Below, piece after piece: positions 41,861 through 50,571 of a stretch of DNA of 64,000 nt. Below the pieces are notes generated by a model. It did not search any database, was not told where the DNA came from, and worked only from the letters and a program-made list of their open reading frames with translations. The stretch's first letter is position 1; each line of letters begins with the position of its first letter. Both the position numbers and the translations under genes were made by a program. Source of the DNA: CAYNWT01 sp964485095 (GTDB taxonomy: Bacteria > Planctomycetota > Planctomycetia > Planctomycetales > Planctomycetaceae); contig CAZAIB010000018.1 in NCBI GenBank assembly GCA_964485095.1, positions 6,297 through 70,296 on the forward strand, given 5' to 3'.

Positions 41861-42931
41861 ATGGCGACAGGATTCGGGATCATCGGCTGCGGGATGATTG
41901 CTCATTACCACGCGAAGGCGATTGCCGATTTGCGTGGAGCGAAATTGGTTGGGTGCTTTAATCACACCGCAAAGAAGGCAAAGGCGTTCGCGAAAGAGTA
42001 CGACTGCCGTGCGTACGAATCGCTGGACGACATGCTGGCCGATCCGGATGTCGACGTTGTCAATATCTGCACGCCCAGCGGGGCTCATATGGAACCCGGC
42101 GTTGCGGCGGCGAAAGCCGGGAAGCACGTCGTCATTGAGAAACCGTTGGAGGTGACTCTGAAGCGGTGCGACAAAATTATCGACGCGTGCAAGAAACACA
42201 AAGTCAAGCTGTGCACCATCTTCCCGTCGCGGTTCAGTGAAGTGAACCAATTGATGAAGGACACGATCGATGCCGGTCGGTTTGGAAAGCTGACGCTTGG
42301 TGACACGTTCGTAAAGTGGTGGCGAACGCAGGAATACTACGACAGCGGCGGATGGCGTGGGACGTACAAGCTGGATGGCGGCGGAGCGTTCATGAACCAG
42401 GCGATCCACAATGTGGACCTGTTGTATTGGTTCATGGGCGACATCGCGGAGGTCTCAGCGGTGTCCGGAACGCTGGCTCACAAGCGGATTGAGGTCGAGG
42501 ACGTTGCTGTTGCCTGCGTTAAGTTTAAGAACGGGGCGATGGGCGTTCTGGAAGCAACGACGGCGGCGTGGCCGGGGCTTCTGAAGAAGACAGAGATCCA
42601 CGGCACGAAGGGTTCTGCGATTATCGAGCAGGACCATTTGCTGATGTGGAACTTCGAGAAGAAGTTGGCCAAAGACAAAACGATCACGAAGAAGTTTGGA
42701 GCCAGGTCCGAAACCAGCGGCGGAGCGGCTGACCCGGGAGCCATTTCCTACGCCGGACATTTGGCTCAGCTGAAAGACTTTGTGAAGGCCATCAAAACCG
42801 GATCGAAACCAGCTGTCGATGGCGAGGAAGGTCGGAAGAGCGTCGAGATTATCCTGGCAATCTACAAAGCAGCGTGGACTGGCAAGCGAGTCACACTGCC
42901 CCTGAAAACCGATCCGAAGCCACCAAAGTAG
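41861..42931 (+). CDS. Gfo/Idh/MocA family oxidoreductase
   Basis: The 356-residue protein has the N-terminal Rossmann fold (GFGIIGCGMIAHYHAKAI), the EKP motif (GKHVVIEKPLEV) and the C-terminal dimerisation domain with GGGAFMNQAIHNVDLLYWFMG, where the Asn/His pair is expected in sugar dehydrogenases. It has no signal peptide, so it is a cytoplasmic NAD(P)-dependent member. The substrate is probably a sugar or inositol derivative but cannot be assigned. Planctomycetes carry many such genes. The gene stands alone and converges on the giant FHA gene. Confidence 0.9.
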   Translation: MATGFGIIGCGMIAHYHAKAIADLRGAKLVGCFNHTAKKAKAFAKEYDCRAYESLDDMLADPDVDVVNICTPSGAHMEPGVAAAKAGKHVVIEKPLEVTLKRCDKIIDACKKHKVKLCTIFPSRFSEVNQLMKDTIDAGRFGKLTLGDTFVKWWRTQEYYDSGGWRGTYKLDGGGAFMNQAIHNVDLLYWFMGDIAEVSAVSGTLAHKRIEVEDVAVACVKFKNGAMGVLEATTAAWPGLLKKTEIHGTKGSAIIEQDHLLMWNFEKKLAKDKTITKKFGARSETSGGAADPGAISYAGHLAQLKDFVKAIKTGSKPAVDGEEGRKSVEIILAIYKAAWTGKRVTLPLKTDPKPPK

Positions 42932-42973
42932 CCCCTTCAATCAAACGGGGCTCGTGGCCCCGTCCACTACGGA

Positions 42974-45900
42974 TTACGCATCCTTAACTTCTTCGAATGC
43001 AGGATCCGCTGCTGTAGTGGCAGGCACCGGTGCTTCTTCAGTCGATGCTGTTGGCTCTGGCATGAGTTCTTCAACCTGTGCTTCAGCGGGAGCCGGTTCC
43101 GGTTCTGCTGAAGTCGCTTCCGGTTTGACAGGAGGTAGATCTGCTGCTGAAACCTTCTTTGCTGGAGCCTGAGCAGCGATAGACAACCGTGACGCCCTGG
43201 CAAGTGCATCCGTTGGTGTGCCATCCGTTTCCGGCTTCAATTGCTTAACGCGACTGATGGCGTACCACAGTTCTGCCAACCCAATCCCCGCGACACAGAA
43301 CAGAACCAGCGTCAGCCAATGCAACGTGTGCATTTCCATCTTGTATGTCGCGTAGCTGGCAAGACCCGCCAACAATGCCAGGCCAATCAGGATGGCTCGC
43401 AGTGCAAGATGAGCTCGCATGCGTTTCCACGCATAGTCGGCGAGTGCCGATCTCGCAGAGTAGTTTGCGACTTCTCGCAACGACTGCATGTTGGCTCGCA
43501 TCTCATCCGCATCAAGCTTCTGAGCTCTGCGTTCCTTTGTGTTTTGCTGGTGCTGCTTAAGGTCAGCAACAACGCCGCCGACTGGTTCGTCACCATCGCT
43601 CCAAAGTGGAGCCATAAGTTCCTGAGTCTCGTCGGCAGGTTGAGTCTTTGGCGCCGCTGGTGCAGAGTACGAACTCTCGCTGCCGGTCGAGTCGGCACCT
43701 CTGGTCCGTGCCAGCAGTTGCTCCATGTAGGCCGCGACGTAGTCCGGGCTTTCAATGTCGGCTTCTTCCTGCGGCTGAACCGGCAATGTCTCAGTAGCCA
43801 TTGCCTGACCACTTTCCTGGCCGACCTGAGGGCTCTCAACGACTGGCATGGGACGAGTTGTGCCGGTTGCCGGAGCGTCCAAACCAAACATGCCAGCTAG
43901 TTCTGACCGAAGTTCGTTGAGGTGAGCGTGCTGCTCTTCCGTTTCTTCTTCTGTCGGCTGGACGGGAACCGGAACCGGAATCGCGGCTTCGGTTTCCATT
44001 GGCTCAGCCGGAGCCGACGCGACGTCGCTTTGGAAGGCCACTCGTTTTTGTTCGAGTTCCTGACGAGCGGCACGGATTTTTTCGCGTTCGTAGTTGAGCT
44101 CGTCTTCTGATCGTTTGAGGTCCATCTCACGGTCGGTCAGCTTCTCAGCCCGTTCGTCGAGACGTCGTGTCCGTTCATCCAATTCGGCTGTGATCGCAGA
44201 AGTCGTGACTGCATCCAGCGGGGAATCAGAATTGTCTCCCTGCAGAGAAGTAACCAGTTCTGAGATGCGAGCATCTTTCTGTTCCAGCTGCTCACGCAGT
44301 TCTGAGATCTGTTCGATGTCTTCAACCGAACCCGCACCAGACGGTGTCTGCAATCGGATTTCCAACATCTGAATTCGAGCAGACTGTTCCGCAAGTGCCA
44401 GCTCGCGTTCCTGAAGCTCAGCCCTAAGTGTGCTGGTTTCTTCTGTCTCTTCCTGTTCGGCTTCCAGTTCACGCAACTCGCTGCGTAGCGAACCGACTTC
44501 CACGTTGCGATGCTCAAGAAGCATCTTGACGTGTTCAAGTTCTTCGTTCAGTACTTCTACATCTTTGTCGACTGGAGCCGCCGTGGCTGTTTGTTCTCGC
44601 AGAGACTCAAGCTCGGCCGTGGCACTTGCCAGCTGTTCGTCCCGTGACTGCAGCGTACTGCGAAGTTGTTCCAGCTCTTCCAGGCTTGTGTCTGAATCGC
44701 CGTCGTCTTCACTCAGTACGGCAATCTTGTCACGAAGCTGTTCCGCTTCCTGAGTCAATTCATGCCGCTGCTGGTTGAGTGTTTGCAACTCGGACTGAGC
44801 CGCTTCGAAAGCAGCCTGAGTCTCAGCCAGTGAAGCCTGAGCCTCATCGAACGCACTTCGCGTCTCTTCCAGTTCGGCTTCCAACGCAGCTTGCTTTTCG
44901 GTCGACTCGGGGCTCGGCAGTGCTTCTGCCTGTTCCGCAAGCTGTTCGGCTTGCTCAATCAACGACGCGTGCTGTTGCGCAAGAGCCGATTCCTGAGCGG
45001 AAAGTTCTGTCTCGCGACGGCAGATCTCTGAGTAGCGTTCGGCGTTCTCTTCCAGCAATTGCTCCTGCTGCTGCGCCTTCTCTGTTTCCCAGGCTTCTTT
45101 TTCCTGCTTCAAAGCAGCAAGCTGTGCTTCAACAGCAGTTGCCCTGCTGGCGAGTTCTGCATCGCGATCCTGCACAGCAAGCAGCTGCGCGCTGAGAGCC
45201 TGGTGCTGTTGTTCGGCTTCCTGATTCGCTGCAGCTTCTTCAGCCTGCTGAATCCTGAGAGCTTCGAGCTGATCGCGCTGAGCGGACAGGTCTGACTGCT
45301 GCTGAGAAAGCGATTCGCCTCGCGACTGTAGTTCGGCCTCACGCTGTTCCAGCTGCTGTTGCAATTGCTCCAGGGCAGAACGCTTCTGGTCCTGTTCACT
45401 GTTGAGATCGTCGAACCGCTGCTGCCAGTCCTGCTGGCGATTCTGTTCCTGCTCATCAAGCTGCTGAGCTCGAGCATCCAGTTCGGCGCGTTGAGCGTTG
45501 AGAGTTTCTTCCAACGCAGTCACTTCGTCGCGCAGTTGTTGCGCTTCGTTGGTGGCTGTTTGGAGGCTGGCTTCTCGCTGTTCGAGTTCCGTGGTGCGTG
45601 TCAGCAGTTCGGCGCGTTGAGTTTCGAATTCCTGTTGCTGGCTTTCAAGCTGACTCTGAAGCTCCTGCTGTTGGGCATTGTTGGCTTCGACGAGCTGTTG
45701 CTCAAGTTGCTCAAGCTGAGTCTTCCGTGTTTCGAGTTCCTGCTGCAGTTCGTCAATGGTGCCGCGAAGCTGCTGGTTGTCGGCAGCTGCCTGCGACTCC
45801 TGTTGCTCCAACTGTTCAAGTTCCTGTGCACGAGCGGCAAGTTCGTCGGCACGGACGCTGAGTTGGGTGTCCAGACGGTTTATTTCGTCCATTCGGCTGG

Positions 45901-47686
45901 CAAGATTAGCGTCCGCGGATTCGTGGTTGGCGAACAGCGAATTGACTTCCGCAGAACGCGCTTCCAGTGCGTTTGCCTGTTCGTTGAGAGCCGCTTCGCG
46001 AGCGTTCAAATCATTACGCTGCCGCTGCAGTTCGCTCTCCTGTTCGGTGTTCGCAGAGCTTCGCGATTCTACTGCTGAGGTGAGAGTCTCCAGTTCATCG
46101 AGTTGCTCGGCAATCGCCGCTTCACGTGCTTCAAGTTCCGTCTGCCGTTGCTTGTACTCGCCCTCCAGTCGAGCGATCTCTTGTTCTCGATTGCGGAGTT
46201 CTTCGGAAACGCGGGCTGTGTCCTGTTCGTGCTGCTGGCGAGCTTCGTCCAACTGCTGTCGTTGGGCATCCAGCTCAGCTTTTTGACCGTTTAGTTCGTC
46301 CCACTTCGCCGACAGTTCATCGTTTTCGGTTCCGAACTGCTGCTTCCGCTGTTCAAGATCGTGCTGCCAGCCTTCCAGCTGGTTCTTCCAGTCTTCCAAT
46401 TCACGCGAACGATGGTCCAGTTCGTGCTGCAATGTCTGGAGTTCACCGGCAGCGATACCATCGTTCTGCAGTTGGACATGCGCCGCGCTGGCTTTGTTGA
46501 GTTCGTCCCACTGAGCCTGAAGTTCGTTGCGGCTGTTCTGAAGCTGTTCTTTCTCTTGGTTGAACTTGTCAACCTGAGCCTGCTGCTGCTGAAGGTATTC
46601 GGCTTGATCGTTGAGTTCCTGCTGACGCTTTTCGAGATTAGATTCGCGCGTTCGCAACAGAGCTTCAAGAGCCTCAACTTCAGTAATCTGTTCGCCAAGC
46701 CCTATCAGCTTGTGGCGTTCCTGCGCGATGTTGGCGGCCTGCACATCCAGCAGTTCACGTTGCTCGTCAACCTGCGCCTGCTGAGCCTTCAGTTCAGCAC
46801 GCTCAGCCGAAAGATCGGGCTCTGCCGCAACAGTTGCAGCGGACGCAGCCTTTTCAGCAACCTCACGCTGAGCCGTTTCAAGCAGAGCCCACTGTGCGGC
46901 GATTTCCCGTCGCTGCGTTTCAATTTCATCAGCTTCAGCGACCAACGCAGAGTACTGACGACGACGGAGACTGACTTCCTGAGCGTCGCCTGCCAGCTGG
47001 AGATGCTCACGAGCGAGAGCCGTTTCGCGGTAGCTGATTTCTTCTTCGAACTCAGCCGCTCGCATCTCAAATTCGATGGTCTGCGATGAGAGGTCCCGAG
47101 CCTTGTCGCTGAGAATCGCAACATGTCGAGCGATGACAGCAGTCCGGAAATCCGGAGTGTCCGTGGCTGCGAGTGCCTTCTGTGTTTCACTGTCTGATTG
47201 GGAAAGTGCGTCTGCGACCCACTGCGAAACCTGTTGTCCCTGCGGCTGAGTGGCCGGCTGGTCAGCCTGTGCGCTGGCGACGTCGCTGATTGCTGATTCC
47301 AGGGTGTCCAGAATCTGTGCCTCTTCAAATGGAGCCTCTGGCTGACGCTGGGGCTGAAGTTCTGTGAACTCACCCTCTTTCGCGTAACGCAATCGCATCA
47401 CAACCGGGCCCAGCGCGATTCTGTCGCCAACCCGCAATGGTTCTTCATTCAGAACCGGGATGTCGTTCAACCAGGTGTGGGCGGCGATTGCCGAGATCTC
47501 AACGCTGTTCTCATCCACTGACAAACTGCAGTGCTGCGGCGAAACGCCATCCGCCGGAACAACGATTGCAGAATCACCTGCCGAACCAACAGAGTATACA
47601 CCCGGAGTTAACGCGGCGGGCGGGCAGTCGATTGCTCGACCGACGGGCTCGATAACCAATAACGTGTTCTTGATGATCAGAGACAT
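42974..47686 (-). CDS. giant FHA-domain coiled-coil membrane protein (1570 aa)
   Basis: The protein starts with an FHA domain (GVYSVGSAGDSAIVVPADGVSPQHCSL, about residues 29-100), then roughly 1100 residues of Gln/Glu/Ala-rich heptad-like coiled coil, with only brief breaks. A proline-rich acidic linker follows (about residues 1230-1380), then two transmembrane helices (about 1425-1478) and a Pro/Glu-rich disordered tail. FHA domains bind phosphothreonine, so a Ser/Thr kinase is the expected partner; one is encoded divergently at 48072. The topology suggests a long rod anchored at the membrane by its C-terminal end. ATG 47686 has GGGAG 7 bases upstream; an extension to 47734 is not needed. 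Family not recognised beyond FHA. Confidence 0.85.
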   Translation of the reverse strand: MSLIIKNTLLVIEPVGRAIDCPPAALTPGVYSVGSAGDSAIVVPADGVSPQHCSLSVDENSVEISAIAAHTWLNDIPVLNEEPLRVGDRIALGPVVMRLRYAKEGEFTELQPQRQPEAPFEEAQILDTLESAISDVASAQADQPATQPQGQQVSQWVADALSQSDSETQKALAATDTPDFRTAVIARHVAILSDKARDLSSQTIEFEMRAAEFEEEISYRETALAREHLQLAGDAQEVSLRRRQYSALVAEADEIETQRREIAAQWALLETAQREVAEKAASAATVAAEPDLSAERAELKAQQAQVDEQRELLDVQAANIAQERHKLIGLGEQITEVEALEALLRTRESNLEKRQQELNDQAEYLQQQQAQVDKFNQEKEQLQNSRNELQAQWDELNKASAAHVQLQNDGIAAGELQTLQHELDHRSRELEDWKNQLEGWQHDLEQRKQQFGTENDELSAKWDELNGQKAELDAQRQQLDEARQQHEQDTARVSEELRNREQEIARLEGEYKQRQTELEAREAAIAEQLDELETLTSAVESRSSANTEQESELQRQRNDLNAREAALNEQANALEARSAEVNSLFANHESADANLASRMDEINRLDTQLSVRADELAARAQELEQLEQQESQAAADNQQLRGTIDELQQELETRKTQLEQLEQQLVEANNAQQQELQSQLESQQQEFETQRAELLTRTTELEQREASLQTATNEAQQLRDEVTALEETLNAQRAELDARAQQLDEQEQNRQQDWQQRFDDLNSEQDQKRSALEQLQQQLEQREAELQSRGESLSQQQSDLSAQRDQLEALRIQQAEEAAANQEAEQQHQALSAQLLAVQDRDAELASRATAVEAQLAALKQEKEAWETEKAQQQEQLLEENAERYSEICRRETELSAQESALAQQHASLIEQAEQLAEQAEALPSPESTEKQAALEAELEETRSAFDEAQASLAETQAAFEAAQSELQTLNQQRHELTQEAEQLRDKIAVLSEDDGDSDTSLEELEQLRSTLQSRDEQLASATAELESLREQTATAAPVDKDVEVLNEELEHVKMLLEHRNVEVGSLRSELRELEAEQEETEETSTLRAELQERELALAEQSARIQMLEIRLQTPSGAGSVEDIEQISELREQLEQKDARISELVTSLQGDNSDSPLDAVTTSAITAELDERTRRLDERAEKLTDREMDLKRSEDELNYEREKIRAARQELEQKRVAFQSDVASAPAEPMETEAAIPVPVPVQPTEEETEEQHAHLNELRSELAGMFGLDAPATGTTRPMPVVESPQVGQESGQAMATETLPVQPQEEADIESPDYVAAYMEQLLARTRGADSTGSESSYSAPAAPKTQPADETQELMAPLWSDGDEPVGGVVADLKQHQQNTKERRAQKLDADEMRANMQSLREVANYSARSALADYAWKRMRAHLALRAILIGLALLAGLASYATYKMEMHTLHWLTLVLFCVAGIGLAELWYAISRVKQLKPETDGTPTDALARASRLSIAAQAPAKKVSAADLPPVKPEATSAEPEPAPAEAQVEELMPEPTASTEEAPVPATTAADPAFEEVKDA

Positions 47687-48071
47687 AGTCCAACTCCCAC
47701 CGCGAGCGGTGTGTTCAGGGGAAGACGACAGCAAGTGCTGCCTCGACGTTGCGTAGTTGCAACATGTCGCTAAGACACAACGTCATAGGCATATAACCTA
47801 CGCAGGCAGGTCGGTCAAAAACGGCAGGACCCTATTTTGCTGTGTATAGGCACTCTGTTGCCCGGTTCCCCATCAGGCATGAGAACCAGCGGTCCTGGAC
47901 TGACCGTTCGAATCGGCACACCTTGCACAGGTAGTGGTTCGGGCAGGCAACGAATTGCCACACTCAGTACATCCCGCAAGTGTGGGGGTTGGTGTGTGCT
48001 TGATTTGGCTGGTACACTCAGCTTTGACTGGACAACAGAGAAACGCCTTCAAACTGGACGCCGGACTGCGG
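47687..48071. promoter_or_regulatory. divergent promoter region between the FHA and kinase genes
   Basis: This 385-base region holds a good minus-strand sigma70-type promoter for the FHA gene: TTGACC (47813-47818), 17-base spacer, TATATG (47790-47795). For the kinase, TTGGTG (47989-47994), 18 bases and TACACT (48013-48018) is a weaker candidate. Antisense to the kinase leader, codons at 47918-47971 read CTECGNSLPARTTTCARC, a zinc-ribbon-like pattern without a convincing start. Confidence 0.5.
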
Positions 48072-49631
48072 ATGACGGACAAGCAGCCTACCTTGGATCT
48101 TGGTGATCTGGCCGAACAAACACTCGGCGAGTTCAAGCTGCTACGGCGATTGGGCCGCGGTGGGATGGCGGAAGTTTACCTCGCCGAACAGACTTCTTTG
48201 TCGCGGTTCGTGGCAGTCAAGATACTGCTTCCCGAGATGCTCAAGGACGCCGACGGCGTGCCGTTGAAACGGTTCGAACAGGAAGCTCGAACGGCTGGTT
48301 CAATCAATCACGCCAACATCGTTCAGGTTTACACTATTGGTGAACAGAACGGACTGCACTACATCGTGCAGGAATTCGTCGAAGGTATGAACCTAAGTGA
48401 ATTCGTGAAACGTAACGGACCTCCGGACGCGGAGACCGGGCTGCGAATCATGGAACACGTTGCCACCGCACTGAAGGTGGCCGGTCAGGCAGGGATTGTC
48501 CATCGTGACATCAAGCCTGAAAACATCATGCTCACGCAGGATGACTCCAACGACACATCGGTCGTCACAGCCAAAGTCGCCGACTTCGGTCTCGCCCAAC
48601 TGGCTCAAACTTCAGAAGCTCTGAACCTGACACAGCGTGGAACCACAATGGGGACTCCGCTGTACATGAGCCCCGAACAGATCAACGGGCAAAAGCTGGA
48701 CGAACGCAGTGACCTCTATTCGTTCGGCGTGACGTGCTATCACATGTTCGCCGGCCGCGCGCCGTTTCGAGGCGAAACGGCAATGGCCGTGGCGGCCCAG
48801 CATCTGCAGGATGATGCCGAACCACTTGCAGAACGGCGGCCCGACTTGCCGAAAGCCGTCTGTGGTCTCATCGACCGGATGATGAATAAGGAGCCGGCCG
48901 ATCGGTTCCCTGATGCAAACACTCTGCTGGAAGCCGTCCTGAAAGCGAAGTCGGCAACAGCCGATGGGCAGATTGACATGTCGTTGTCAGCTTTGGGAAT
49001 TCCATCGATTCCAAGCAAGGCTGCTGCCAGACGATCAGGCAGGAACCAACTGCTGGCGTTTGTTCTCACTTGCCTGTCAGTCGGCGGTGTTGCGGCGCTC
49101 ATCGGATACGTTACCAGACCCACCGATCCATTTAGCGTCAAACCTGCAGCGAACAGTTCCAACACGCAGAAAACCATAGAAGACGTGATGAGCTTCGCAC
49201 TGGTTAATCCCGAAAGCCGAGCCGCATGGCGCGCGGTGATTGAACACCCTTCTGACGCGCCGCTGGAAGGTGGTTGGGCTCGAATTCACCTGGGACGGCT
49301 GTACCTGGAAACAGAACGCTACGACCGAGCACGTGAGCTGTTCTCGCAGGTCAAAAGCACCAACCAGGAATCTTTCTTGAAGCAACAGGGCCAGATCGGC
49401 TTGGCAGCCATCGCCTTCAAGAAGGGGCAGAAGGAACAGGCTTGGACCATGGTCGAAGATATGTCGAGGGACGAACTTGCCAACACGGCAATGTATGAAG
49501 AGTACAACGCAATTCGCCAGTGGGATCAGGAACGACGGCGGCAGGCCCGTCGCGAAGCCAACGCGGAAGCAACGTCCGCTGGTGAAGACGCAGCCCCGAT
49601 ACGTAAAGACCCGCCACCAAATGACAATTAG
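48072..49631 (+). CDS. membrane-bound Ser/Thr protein kinase
   Basis: The 519-residue protein has a complete Hanks-type kinase domain: GRGGMAEVYLAEQ, VAVKILLPEM, HRDIKPENIML, VADFGLAQL and MSPEQINGQKLDERSDLYSFGVT. A single transmembrane helix follows (about residues 325-348, LLAFVLTCLSVGGVAALIGYV), then an extracytoplasmic TPR-like helical segment (WARIHLGRLYLETERYDRAREL) and a basic/charged tail. It should phosphorylate Ser/Thr in cytoplasmic partners; the FHA protein encoded divergently is the obvious candidate reader. ATG 48072 is used; a frame extension to 47934 gives a hydrophobic but non-kinase leader. Confidence 0.92.
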   Translation: MTDKQPTLDLGDLAEQTLGEFKLLRRLGRGGMAEVYLAEQTSLSRFVAVKILLPEMLKDADGVPLKRFEQEARTAGSINHANIVQVYTIGEQNGLHYIVQEFVEGMNLSEFVKRNGPPDAETGLRIMEHVATALKVAGQAGIVHRDIKPENIMLTQDDSNDTSVVTAKVADFGLAQLAQTSEALNLTQRGTTMGTPLYMSPEQINGQKLDERSDLYSFGVTCYHMFAGRAPFRGETAMAVAAQHLQDDAEPLAERRPDLPKAVCGLIDRMMNKEPADRFPDANTLLEAVLKAKSATADGQIDMSLSALGIPSIPSKAAARRSGRNQLLAFVLTCLSVGGVAALIGYVTRPTDPFSVKPAANSSNTQKTIEDVMSFALVNPESRAAWRAVIEHPSDAPLEGGWARIHLGRLYLETERYDRARELFSQVKSTNQESFLKQQGQIGLAAIAFKKGQKEQAWTMVEDMSRDELANTAMYEEYNAIRQWDQERRRQARREANAEATSAGEDAAPIRKDPPPNDN

Positions 49632-49735
49632 CATCCGGCCTCAATCGCCGTCACCGGGCAAACTTGCGAACAAGGTGGAATAAGCCGATCCTTCGACGAC
49701 TCATAGCTCCCACAGACTCTTTGGGAGACCCGACA

Positions 49736-50527
49736 GTGCGGGCCAAAACCACCTCAACGATCATCGCCTGCCTTCTGTTACTACTGGTAACAGGTTGCCC
49801 GCAAAAGACGCCGCCAACGACAAAGACCGGGGGCAGCACGAGACCAAAGCTTGCGGAGAACTCACGACCGGCGCTCAACAGCAACGCCATTCGCCTGCCG
49901 ATCAAACCACACTGGCAGCTAAAACACTCACCGAAGTTTGACAGGGTCTACTTCGGAGATCCCGGTGACGTGTACTACACCAAACTTCATCGCAGCGCTT
50001 TTGCCATCGCGGACCTAAGCGACATCGACGCCCTGCGGAACCACTACCGCCGCCTGACGAAAAGCGAAAATGGCGGCATCATTAGTGTCGAGACAGTGCA
50101 GGTTCAGGGGTTGAACGGTGTTGTTTGTTACTCGAAACAAATTGTTCCCAACATCCGCGGCTATCGCTATGTCGCTCGTTGCGTGATTCCCTGTGGAGAG
50201 CAGTGGTTCGAAATTCGAATGGATGCGATCAGCATGAGCGTGGCGACTGGAGGGCGTGAAACCGCCGCGACTCTGCGAATGGGAAAGAATCTTGAATTCG
50301 AAGACATCCCAGAAGACGCGCCCGGCGGCAAGGAAGGAGGGGAACGCATCAAGGGCTTTTTCAAAGACCCATACGATTCCGAGTTCGATTCGACCGCAAT
50401 GAACTCGCTGGCGGACGACAAAGAACTGGACACTGCCTTTCCAAACCATCCGCTAAGTCGAATTCGGAAGCGGTTCCCAACCCTATTGGACGAACTGCAG
50501 ATCGACTCGTCGATCAAGAACCAGTAA
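49736..50527 (+). CDS. lipoprotein, unknown function
   Basis: The 263-residue product has a short signal peptide ending in a lipobox (LLLLLVTGC, Cys at about residue 21), so it should be lipid-anchored. The mature part is Pro/Lys/Thr-rich at first and then a mixed alpha/beta domain (VYFGDPGDVYYTKLHRSAFAIA, CVIPCGEQWFEIRMDAISMS) without a recognised family. GTG 49736 is chosen because GGGAG lies 8 bases upstream and the lipoprotein signal starts there; an in-frame ATG at 49664 would put about 24 residues before it. It follows the kinase by 104 bases and converges on the PBP2 gene. Confidence 0.75.
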   Translation: MRAKTTSTIIACLLLLLVTGCPQKTPPTTKTGGSTRPKLAENSRPALNSNAIRLPIKPHWQLKHSPKFDRVYFGDPGDVYYTKLHRSAFAIADLSDIDALRNHYRRLTKSENGGIISVETVQVQGLNGVVCYSKQIVPNIRGYRYVARCVIPCGEQWFEIRMDAISMSVATGGRETAATLRMGKNLEFEDIPEDAPGGKEGGERIKGFFKDPYDSEFDSTAMNSLADDKELDTAFPNHPLSRIRKRFPTLLDELQIDSSIKNQ

Positions 50528-50571
50528 CGTCCCTTCGACAGAGACGTCGCCCAATGTCTGGGCCAGTGTGA

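Noticed and set aside
45359..47089. Long plus-strand frames opposite the FHA gene
   Set aside because: They are Leu-rich mirror frames created by the Gln/Glu-rich coiled-coil codons on the minus strand, not genes.
47934..48071. N-terminal extension of the kinase
   Set aside because: It would place a hydrophobic leader before the kinase domain with no ribosome binding site; ATG 48072 directly precedes the conserved kinase region.
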